Shown: in pieces, positions 23,792-30,560 of the stretch
Layout of the letters: each line of letters opens with the position of its first letter
Numbering within the stretch: position 1 is the first letter of the stretch
Assembly: GCA_028277965.1 (NCBI GenBank)
Contig: JANQFF010000367.1
Coordinates: forward strand, 1-63,489
From: Pseudomonadales bacterium
GTDB taxonomy: Bacteria > Pseudomonadota > Gammaproteobacteria > Pseudomonadales > Azotimanducaceae
DNA: 63,489 nt
Direction: 5' to 3'
The notes under the pieces: model-generated
Seen by the model: only the letters and a program-made list of their open reading frames with translations
Databases searched by the model: none
What the model was told of the DNA's origin: nothing
Translations under genes and position numbers: made by a program

Positions 23792-24322
23792 ATGGCGCGT
23801 ATCGCCCTGAAACAAGATCACGAACTCGAGCCACATGTTCTCGAAGCCGTTCAGGCATTGGAAGCAACTGGCGCTGATTCATCAACGACCAGAGGTCTGG
23901 CAAACAGCCAGGCGTTGTTCGACAGCTACTTCAAGTTCTACCTGCCGGCCCGCGCGGGGAGTTCGGTCGACGAGGAACTGATCGAACTTGTAAGGCTTAA
24001 GATCGCACGCCTCAATGACTGTTTCACGTGACTGAATGCTCGGCTTCTGCAGGGTGCAGAACACAACCTGACCGAAGACAAGATTGCCCAGCTCGACGAA
24101 CCGGCAAACACATTTACTGAATCAGAACGCATCGCGCTTGAATACGCCGAACGGATGGCTCTCGACCACCACAATATGGACGACGCATTCTTCGATCGCA
24201 TGCGAGAACACTTCACGGACGAGCAGATCCTCGAACTTGGCATGATGATTGGACAGTTCATCGGCTTTGGCAGGTTACTGATGGTCCTCGATCTGGAATC
24301 CAAGTTCTGCGCGGTGGAATAG
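23792..24322 (+). CDS. Carboxymuconolactone decarboxylase/AhpD-like protein, probable selenoprotein (TGA at codon 80)
   Basis: One frame of 176 codons with a single interruption, TGA at 24029-24031. Before it the frame reads VRLKIARLNDCFT; after it, LNARLLQGAEHNL and the conserved family C-terminus with YAERMALDHHNMDDAFFDRMREHF and GMMIGQFIGFGRLL, ending TAG at 24320-24322. The family has a redox CxxC motif. Here C77-F-T-TGA occupies it, so the TGA falls where the second cysteine is expected, giving CxxU if read as selenocysteine. A hairpin with a GGG loop starts 13 bases after the TGA (loop 20 bases after). The ATG is at 23792 without an obvious strong ribosome-binding site. If not selenocysteine, the alternative is a nonsense mutation. 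Confidence 0.8.
24045..24061 (+). promoter_or_regulatory. Candidate bacterial SECIS element
   Basis: TTCTGCA-GGG-TGCAGAA is a perfect 7-bp stem with a GGG apical loop. The loop begins 20 bases after the TGA at 24029-24031. This agrees with the known bacterial SECIS model: the loop lies 16-37 bases after UGA and has at least one G among its first two bases. A weak lower pairing (TCGG 24040-24043 with CCGA 24072-24075) may extend it. Confidence 0.65.
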
Positions 24323-24347
24323 CACCCCCGACTGAGCTGGAAAGCTG

Positions 24348-25511
24348 ATGGCAGACATCTTCCTGTCCTACGCGTCCGAAGATCGATCGCGCGTTAAGCC
24401 GCTTGTCGATGCACTCGAAGCAGACGGGTTCAGCGTGTGGTGGGATCGGAATATCCAGGCAGGGGCGGCCTACGATCGGGAGATCGAAGCCGCCATTGAT
24501 GACGCATCCTGTGTTGTGGTTGTCTGGTCACACCAATCCGTAGATTCGGACTACGTGAGAAGTGAAGTCGAGGAAGCCGCCCGCAGGGACATTCTCGTTC
24601 CAGTTTCGATAGACGATGCTTTACCCCCACTGGCCCACCGACGTCGGCAGGCAGCAAATCTTGCAGGATGGAAGGGTGAAACAAGCGGCGAGTATGCAAC
24701 GCTGATAGACGGTATACGCTCTACCGCATCGACGTCTCTCCAGGCTGCCAGCGGCAGAGCGGAGCATCCGCCCACGCTACCGCGAACGGACTCTCCATCT
24801 GCAAAGCGATCGATGTATGCCGCAGCCATCGCTCTCACCCTTGGGCTGGCCTGGTGGTTTTACGAACGGGCAAACGTCTCCTCAACCCAGGAGATGGGTT
24901 CAATTCAACCTCGCCCAGTTGTTCTTCTGATGGACACACTGGCCGTTCGGGGTGTCTACGACCAGGCAACCGTCACACGTAGTGAAACCAACGCGGACGA
25001 GCTCGCCAGAGTCCTCGCCGATCTTCCAATCGACATTCACAAAGAAACACTTGGATCTGACTGGGGTCGCGAACATCAGATTGCACGGCGCAACCCGACT
25101 CTCGTGATGATTCACAGGTCCGCGTTCTTCCATGCCATGAATGCGGAGTTCGGTTTCAGCTACGAAAACGAAGCGGGCTACGACGAACGACGATGGCGCC
25201 TGCTCTACAACGCCGCGGACAACAAGCTCATCGCATTCCTTGGATTCGTCGGTGTCGAAAACCCCGACACACAATTTCTCATTTACTCCCGGGGCACCGG
25301 CGGCGGCTGGTCCGATCAGGATTTTCGTGACCGATGGCAAGCAAATGCCGAGCGCCGTTTTCCTTTCCTTAAAGGTCGGGTATTTACAATGCCGGTCCCC
25401 GGTGGGGTCATTGCCGGAAGCTTTACCACCCCCGAGGCCATGGAGTTCGTTCGCGAGACGGTGTCCCAGATGATTCGACCTTACAGCGAGACACTTCCAC
25501 CTGCCCAATAA
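24348..25511 (+). CDS. TIR-domain protein with a single membrane span and a C-terminal extracytoplasmic domain
   Basis: A 387-aa protein. Residues 1-about 130 are a TIR domain: DIFLSYASEDRSRVKPLV, WWDRNIQAG, and SHQSVDSDYVRSEVEEA, where E73 is the candidate catalytic glutamate of NAD-cleaving TIRs. The S-x-W position is Y69 instead of W. Residues about 155-175 form one membrane span (MYAAAIALTLGLAWWFY). The rest, about 185-387, is a soluble domain probably outside the cytoplasm, containing VVLLMDTLAVRGVYDQATV, with no family recognised. It lies 25 bases after the probable selenoprotein gene, on the same strand. Confidence 0.85.
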   Translation: MADIFLSYASEDRSRVKPLVDALEADGFSVWWDRNIQAGAAYDREIEAAIDDASCVVVVWSHQSVDSDYVRSEVEEAARRDILVPVSIDDALPPLAHRRRQAANLAGWKGETSGEYATLIDGIRSTASTSLQAASGRAEHPPTLPRTDSPSAKRSMYAAAIALTLGLAWWFYERANVSSTQEMGSIQPRPVVLLMDTLAVRGVYDQATVTRSETNADELARVLADLPIDIHKETLGSDWGREHQIARRNPTLVMIHRSAFFHAMNAEFGFSYENEAGYDERRWRLLYNAADNKLIAFLGFVGVENPDTQFLIYSRGTGGGWSDQDFRDRWQANAERRFPFLKGRVFTMPVPGGVIAGSFTTPEAMEFVRETVSQMIRPYSETLPPAQ

Positions 25512-25522
25512 CCGGCTGTGCC

Positions 25523-25924
25523 TCAGCGAAGTTCATGTTCAGTACCGGGGCACGGCGTGAGATAGAGCGCCACCATCGTCGAGTCCACATCCGCGGTATG
25601 CCAGACTCCACGGGGATTTATGATTGTGCTGCCAGCTTCAAACGGAATCTCGGTGACACTTTCACCATCGCGCTGAAAGAACGTCCCTCGGCCTTCGAGC
25701 ACCATAACCACCTCGTCACCTTCCGTGTGACACTCCCACGCGGGCCAGCTCTCGGGTGTGGTTTCGATAAACATGAGCCGGCCGGGCTTGCCCGGTACAC
25801 AGTGCTCATCGGTATAGTCAATAAACGCATCCTGGTCGAATCCGAAGTCCGGTATGGGTACAACCTCATTGTCCCCCAGGTGAATTGCAGCCCTGTTCAG
25901 ATCCAGTGCGCCAATACTCTGCAT
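25523..25924 (-). CDS. Cupin domain-containing protein
   Basis: A 133-aa protein with a single cupin barrel. Motif 1 is readable as WECHTEGDEVVMVLEGRG, with H and E as metal ligands, and motif 2 as INPRGVWHTADV. No enzymatic function can be assigned. AAAGGAGAC precedes the ATG. It is convergent with the TIR gene, with 11 bases between the ends. Confidence 0.85.
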   Translation of the reverse strand: MQSIGALDLNRAAIHLGDNEVVPIPDFGFDQDAFIDYTDEHCVPGKPGRLMFIETTPESWPAWECHTEGDEVVMVLEGRGTFFQRDGESVTEIPFEAGSTIINPRGVWHTADVDSTMVALYLTPCPGTEHELR

Positions 25925-26011
25925 AGCGACGTCTCCTTTGAATGTACCGACAGGCTAGGCTACCCGAACACCTCGCGTATTGTAGAAAGTTGACCTGGCT
26001 CTGGCGGTATC

Positions 26012-27466
26012 TCAGCCTTTGGCCGTACCAGCCAGTCTGGCGTTGCGTCGCTCGAGCCGTTCCCGCAACCGGGCGTGCCGCGCCGGTGTCAATGGGTAAT
26101 TCCAGATGAGTCGCATGGCAAGGCCATAGAAGAGAACCGGGCCCATGCAGTACACCAGTCGCAATGACAGAACGCCTGCGTCACTACTGGCAGCAACCCC
26201 GCCTGCCGGGTCGAATCCGAGCAATCCCACGACATTCAGCGCCGCACCCGTACCGAAAGCAATGGCGATCTTCTCCGAAAAACCGAGGAACGCAAAATAG
26301 GTGCCTGCTCGCTTGCCACCTGATCTGGCAGAATCCACGTCGACAACGTCAGCGATCATCGCCAGAGGCAGAAACTGCAATCCTCCAAAGCAGAAACCCT
26401 TGACGACAAACAGCAGGAAAAACACCAGGTAATCGCCGTAGTCCAGAAAGAGATTGGCGGTGCTGACGAGCGCAACGGTGATGAGCGTGCCCAGGAACGC
26501 CCGGTGTTTACCGACTTTCCGGCCCAACCAGAGCCAGAACGGAATAGCTGCAAATCCGGCGATGAAGTAGAAAAAGTACGCAGCACCAATGGTTGGTACG
26601 CCGACGATGTCCCGTATGAAAAAGAGGGACACGGCGTTGCGCGAGGATTCGCCCAGGTAAACAAGGACTGCGATGATCAACACGCGCATCATTGGTCCGT
26701 TTTTCGCAACCAGTTTGAGACCGTCCCTGAACGACGGACGCTTTTCTGTCGGCGCAGCAGCGGGTTCTTTGACCATAACCAGGGCAATCATGGCGCAGAT
26801 GGGCAAAGCGACCATGACCGATATCGCGAGTCCCTCCAGCACCGGCCCGGTCAGTGTGGCCCTGTCCACAACCGTTTTGTCGCCAAAATCACCGCTGAAG
26901 GCGCCGATGGCGTCGTTCCAGATGGTCAGGAACACTTCTGCGACACCACTACCGCCGTCAGCATTGATCTCGACAATCATCGGTACAGCCGCAGCGACCA
27001 TCAGCCCCACAAGGACATAAATCTCCCGGGCGGCGGTGACGCGGCTGCGCTGGTGATAATCCGGTGAAAGCTCAGCTCCCCAAGCCCGATGGGGCAAAAC
27101 AATCATCGTACTGCCGATAAAAAACGCAGCCAGCCAGAACAGGAAATAAAACATGCCCACCTCTTCCGGCGGGACAAACAGGAAATACACAGAGGTCATC
27201 ATCACCGGCGTACCCACAAACAACCACGGTTTGCGTCGTCCGAAACGGGTACGCCACCGGTCCGACATTTCACCCATCAGGGGGTCTGTGATGACATCCG
27301 ACAGACGGGCAATCATCAGAATCGTACCCACAGTGGCAAGACTGATGCCCAGCCCACCCGAATAGTGCGCCGGTATCCAGATCGCCAACGGGTACCCGAA
27401 TACCGCCATCGGTAACCCGACGGTACCGTGCGCAACGATCGTGGTGCGTGATAACTCCTGGCTCAC
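26012..27466 (-). CDS. GPH family (MFS) symporter
   Basis: A 484-aa transporter of the glycoside-pentoside-hexuronide:cation symporter type with about 12 membrane spans. The signature loop is ARLSDVITDPLMGEMSDRWRTRFGRRKPWL. The start is set at GTG 27466, which has GGGGAGGA just upstream; an in-frame GTG at 27481 would add five residues. It probably moves a sugar, glycoside or hexuronide across the inner membrane. The hexuronate genes are more than 30 kb away, so the substrate is not known. Confidence 0.9.
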   Translation of the reverse strand: MSQELSRTTIVAHGTVGLPMAVFGYPLAIWIPAHYSGGLGISLATVGTILMIARLSDVITDPLMGEMSDRWRTRFGRRKPWLFVGTPVMMTSVYFLFVPPEEVGMFYFLFWLAAFFIGSTMIVLPHRAWGAELSPDYHQRSRVTAAREIYVLVGLMVAAAVPMIVEINADGGSGVAEVFLTIWNDAIGAFSGDFGDKTVVDRATLTGPVLEGLAISVMVALPICAMIALVMVKEPAAAPTEKRPSFRDGLKLVAKNGPMMRVLIIAVLVYLGESSRNAVSLFFIRDIVGVPTIGAAYFFYFIAGFAAIPFWLWLGRKVGKHRAFLGTLITVALVSTANLFLDYGDYLVFFLLFVVKGFCFGGLQFLPLAMIADVVDVDSARSGGKRAGTYFAFLGFSEKIAIAFGTGAALNVVGLLGFDPAGGVAASSDAGVLSLRLVYCMGPVLFYGLAMRLIWNYPLTPARHARLRERLERRNARLAGTAKG

Positions 27467-27574
27467 CGCTTCCTCCCCCACAGGTTCACCATGTGGAGCT
27501 TAACCGGAATGACCAGGATCGTGGAGTGATTCAGCCGGATCCCGACTGACTGAACGTGACCGGTATCGGTGACG

Positions 27575-27928
27575 TTACCGCGGTAAGGCCTGTTTCATGT
27601 CAGCTTTGCTGGCACAATCGATACAGAACGGTGTCGCAGGAAGCGCTTCCAGGCGCGCTTCTTCAATGTCTTCTCCACACTGCGTGCATGCCCCATAGCT
27701 GTCCGCCTCGATTCGGGCGAGCGCCGCTGCAACATCAGCAAGCTGACTGTCCAGTTCGTCGTCGAGCGCAACCATGGTTTCGTCATTTTGCATGTCCACT
27801 GCTTGCTCGGAGAAGTCCTGGGGAATGGGCTCCTCGCGCTGGTGAACATGACGCTTCAGCTTCGCCATGCGTTCTTCAATGCTGTCGCGCAGAGCAGTGA
27901 GCTCTGCCTTCACCTTGTTGGTATCCAT
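27575..27928 (-). CDS. DksA/TraR-type zinc-finger protein
   Basis: A 117-aa protein with a coiled-coil N-terminus (about 1-75) and the zinc finger C81-x2-C84 ... C102-x2-C105 (CTQCGEDIEEARLEALPATPFCIDC). This is the DksA/TraR fold, which inserts into the RNA polymerase secondary channel to alter promoter response. It is shorter than canonical DksA (about 150 aa). It lies 17 bases downstream of the HPF-like gene, so the two are co-transcribed. Confidence 0.9.
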   Translation of the reverse strand: MDTNKVKAELTALRDSIEERMAKLKRHVHQREEPIPQDFSEQAVDMQNDETMVALDDELDSQLADVAAALARIEADSYGACTQCGEDIEEARLEALPATPFCIDCASKADMKQALPR

Positions 27929-27945
27929 CGAAGGCTCCCGTTGTG

Positions 27946-28278
27946 TCAGGCGTGGTGTTTGATCTTGCCCTGCCGTATCCGGTTGTAATCCTGGAGTTGC
28001 CGGCGGGCTGCATCAAACGCGTGATGGACAAGCCTGTGCAGGTCATGCCGGTCATTCTGTGGGCTGTGTGAAACAACAATTTCCCGTCCCGGAACGTGCA
28101 GTTCGAGGACAACATCAAACACGTGAGACTGGCCGGTCTTTGACCCGCTCTGGTCGATACTCAACCGTGCCGTATGAATCTGGTCGAAGAAGGTCAGGAG
28201 TTTTTCAAAGCGTCTGCGGGCCTCTTCCTCTACACTTTCGGAAGGACTCATTGCATGCCAGGCGATTTGCAGTTCCAT
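27946..28278 (-). CDS. HPF/RaiA-family ribosome-associated protein
   Basis: A 110-aa protein of the S30AE/HPF group. The sequence begins MELQIAWHAMSPSESVEEEARRR, contains LTVPG-like LELHVPGREIVV and ends FDAARRQLQDYNRIRQGK, a pattern seen in short HPF-like proteins that bind stalled 30S or 100S ribosomes. The start is ATG at 28278 with AAAGGAGG directly before it (a short spacer). It heads a two-gene operon with the DksA-like gene, an association of translation and transcription stress factors. Confidence 0.85.
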   Translation of the reverse strand: MELQIAWHAMSPSESVEEEARRRFEKLLTFFDQIHTARLSIDQSGSKTGQSHVFDVVLELHVPGREIVVSHSPQNDRHDLHRLVHHAFDAARRQLQDYNRIRQGKIKHHA

Positions 28279-28368
28279 GCCTCCTTTGTACAAAACCTCT
28301 GAGCCTCCATCCAATACGGGGAATCCGAAGCTGACACGTGCCGCGGTGGGTTCTAAAACCTGACGGCT

Positions 28369-29886
28369 ATGGATCTCCAGGCTCCACTCGACACAAGCGC
28401 GTTCCCACACCCCGTCAACAATCTGAAACGGGTGGAAACCCACATGTCGTGGGTCTACCTGACGGGAGAGTACGCCTACAAAATCAAAAAACCCGTGAAG
28501 TTCGACTTTGTCGATTTCAGCGATCTGGCCAGCCGCAAGCGTTTTTGCGACATCGAACTTGCAAGAAACCGGGCATTTGCACCGCACTTATACCTGGACG
28601 TGGTACCCGTCATCAGGAACGTTGCCGGGAATCTGCAAATTACGGAGGCTGCTGAAGACGGTGAAGTCGTGAACTGGGCGGTGCGTATGAAGCAGTTCGA
28701 CCCTGACCAGCAGGCAGATGCGCTCATCAGCGCCAACCAGCTGAGTACTGACATGATGCGGGATTTCGGACAGCGCCTCGCTTTGCTTCACGAAAGGCTG
28801 CCACCCGTGCAGGACGCCGCTCAGATTGCCGACGTGATTGAAGAGAACTTCGATACCCTCTCACGAACCGCTTACGGTCAAACCTCCAGCGCCTTGCTCG
28901 AACAACTCAGGCGCGATGCTCGAGCTGACCTTCAAAACCACGCTGATCTTCTTCGCAGGCGCGCCGAAGGTGGATATGTGCGCCCCTGCCACGGGGACCT
29001 GCATCTCGGAAACATTGTTTCGCTACAGGGTGAACTCTGGCCCTTCGACTGCCTCGAGTTCAGCGAACGGCTGAGTACCACTGATGTCTGGGCCGACGTT
29101 GCGTTTCTTGTCATGGATACCTCTGTGCAAGAAAAAGAGTCGCTGGCGCACGCGTTCATCGATGGTTACCTTGGAGAAACGGGCGACTACGCCGGTGCCG
29201 TTCTGCTGGGACTCTTCAGTCGTTACCGGGCCATGGTCAGGGCAAAGGTTGCCGCCCTCCGGTTTGAGCAGACTTCCGCGGACGAGGATTGGGCACATAG
29301 CGATCGCTATTGTCAGTGGGCACTCGAGAGGGGTCAGACCTCACCGCAGCTGATTATTACCCACGGGCTCTCAGGCTCGGGCAAGTCGTTCTGGGCGCGT
29401 CAGCTGGTTGAGCAGCTGCACGCTATCCGTATCCGGTCAGATGTCTTACGAAAAACGCAACACGGACTCACTCCGCTTGATCAATCTGACTCAGAACCCG
29501 GAGGCGGGCTGTACACGTCCGCGACATCCGCTGACTTGTACGAAGCGATGGCAGCCATTGCGGTTGATCTGCTGAAAGAGGGTCAGAATGTGATTGTCGA
29601 TGCAGCCTGTCTGCAGAAACAGCAGAGAGAGACCCTTACCGGCGCGGGTACCCTTGCCGGTGCACGCTGTTGCCTGCTGAGCTTTACGGCACCTCGTGAC
29701 GTCCTCGAACGAAGAATCGTCGAACGCAGCCGCGACGGCACGGATCCTTCGGAAGCTGATTTGAAGGTTCTCGACTGGCAGGTCGAGAACGCGGAACCCG
29801 TTGCACCCGAAGAAGACGCATTTGTGGTAGACACGACGGAACTGACGATGAAACAGCTGCTGTCGTTAATCAGAAATCGCGGCTGA
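28369..29886 (+). CDS. Two-domain protein: aminoglycoside phosphotransferase-like kinase plus P-loop ATPase
   Basis: A 505-aa protein with no signal peptide. The N-terminal kinase-like domain (about 20-290) has CHGDLHLGNI with D210 as the catalytic-base candidate and FDCLEFSERL nearby. The C-terminal P-loop kinase domain (about 325-500) has Walker A GLSGSGKS at 333-340. This architecture is widespread in proteobacteria as APH/ATP-binding proteins of unknown substrate. The last codons (AAT CGC GGC TGA) lie inside a degenerate REP element. Confidence 0.85.
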   Translation: MDLQAPLDTSAFPHPVNNLKRVETHMSWVYLTGEYAYKIKKPVKFDFVDFSDLASRKRFCDIELARNRAFAPHLYLDVVPVIRNVAGNLQITEAAEDGEVVNWAVRMKQFDPDQQADALISANQLSTDMMRDFGQRLALLHERLPPVQDAAQIADVIEENFDTLSRTAYGQTSSALLEQLRRDARADLQNHADLLRRRAEGGYVRPCHGDLHLGNIVSLQGELWPFDCLEFSERLSTTDVWADVAFLVMDTSVQEKESLAHAFIDGYLGETGDYAGAVLLGLFSRYRAMVRAKVAALRFEQTSADEDWAHSDRYCQWALERGQTSPQLIITHGLSGSGKSFWARQLVEQLHAIRIRSDVLRKTQHGLTPLDQSDSEPGGGLYTSATSADLYEAMAAIAVDLLKEGQNVIVDAACLQKQQRETLTGAGTLAGARCCLLSFTAPRDVLERRIVERSRDGTDPSEADLKVLDWQVENAEPVAPEEDAFVVDTTELTMKQLLSLIRNRG

Positions 29887-29920
29887 GAACCTGGAGATTT
29901 TTCTGCAGGAGCGGCTTTAA
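29876..29920. repeat. Degenerate REP-like pair overlapping a stop codon
   Basis: ATCGCGGCTGA at the end of the APH-like gene, followed by CTGCAGGAGCGGCTTTAA, is a diverged version of the repeat at 16608-16675. The first arm supplies the last two residues and the stop codon of the APH-like protein. Confidence 0.6.
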
Positions 29921-30063
29921 AGTCCCTCTATATCGAGCTAGTCAGATTTCTCCATGTGGATGAAAGGAAAGCCCCCAATGAGTTTTTCGGGAATCACCTA
30001 CTTTAAACCCCACAAACCGTCCCAATAATCCCTGTGTCCCACAAAAGTGACGGAGGAACTACC

Positions 30064-30483
30064 GTGAGTCTTGTAAAGCCATACAGCGTCTTCGACGATT
30101 TTTATCGCCCGTTCGAAGGCCTTTTCAATAATAACTTCCCCCAGGCGTCATCCGAATCGCGCTGGTTGCCGCCAGTCGAGATCAAACGCGATGGCGATGG
30201 GTATACCGTGGAAGTCGAGGTGCCGGGATTCAAAGCCGACGAGGTGAGTGTCGAAGCCCACGACAACGTCCTGACCATTCAGGGTGAGCGCAAAGCTGAA
30301 GAAAGTACGGAAGAGAACGGTATCGTCCGGACAGAACGGCGTTATGGCAAGTTCGTCCGACGCTTCTCTCTGCCGGAAGGCTCTCAGCCCGACGATATCA
30401 AAGCAGAGGTCAAAAACGGCATGCTGTCTCTCACAATTCCTCACGCCGCACCCGAGGAACCACGGAAGATCACCGTAAGCTGA
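30064..30483 (+). CDS. Hsp20/alpha-crystallin small heat-shock protein
   Basis: A 139-aa chaperone. The start is GTG at 30064, with GGAGGA about 6 bases upstream; a further in-frame GTG at 30034 is not preferred. It begins with the conserved SLVKPYSVFDDFYRPFEGLF and contains the alpha-crystallin core from about residue 35 (PPVEIKRDGDGYTVEVEVPGF) to the NGMLSLTIPHA strand at the end. It is an ATP-independent holdase. No sigma32 promoter or CIRCE was found upstream by eye. A hairpin follows the stop. Confidence 0.93.
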   Translation: MSLVKPYSVFDDFYRPFEGLFNNNFPQASSESRWLPPVEIKRDGDGYTVEVEVPGFKADEVSVEAHDNVLTIQGERKAEESTEENGIVRTERRYGKFVRRFSLPEGSQPDDIKAEVKNGMLSLTIPHAAPEEPRKITVS

Positions 30484-30488
30484 CCCAT

Positions 30489-30529
30489 AAACAGACCTCC
30501 TTCCTGATATAGTCGGGCGAGGTCTGTTT
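30489..30529 (+). terminator. Hairpin after hsp20
   Basis: AAACAGACCTC (30489-30499) and GAGGTCTGTTT (30519-30529) form an exact 11-bp stem with a 19-base loop, immediately downstream of the Hsp20 stop. The stem ends in TTT and is followed by CATCTCTCAT, so a rho-independent role is plausible but not strong. Confidence 0.6.
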
Positions 30530-30560
30530 CATCTCTCATTCCATAACTTAAGGCTTGCGC

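Noticed and set aside
24029-24031. Simple nonsense mutation making a pseudogene
   Set aside because: The frame resumes intact with family sequence to a normal stop, the TGA is at a redox cysteine position and a SECIS-like hairpin follows. Kept as the alternative explanation, not the main one.
24029-24031. General TGA reassignment (for example to tryptophan)
   Set aside because: Numerous other genes in the window terminate normally at TGA, e.g. hpaH, uxuA and the Lrp-type regulator.
29921-30063. Heat-shock control element upstream of hsp20 (CIRCE, ROSE or sigma32 promoter)
   Set aside because: No CIRCE inverted repeat or convincing sigma32 -35/-10 pair was found by eye.
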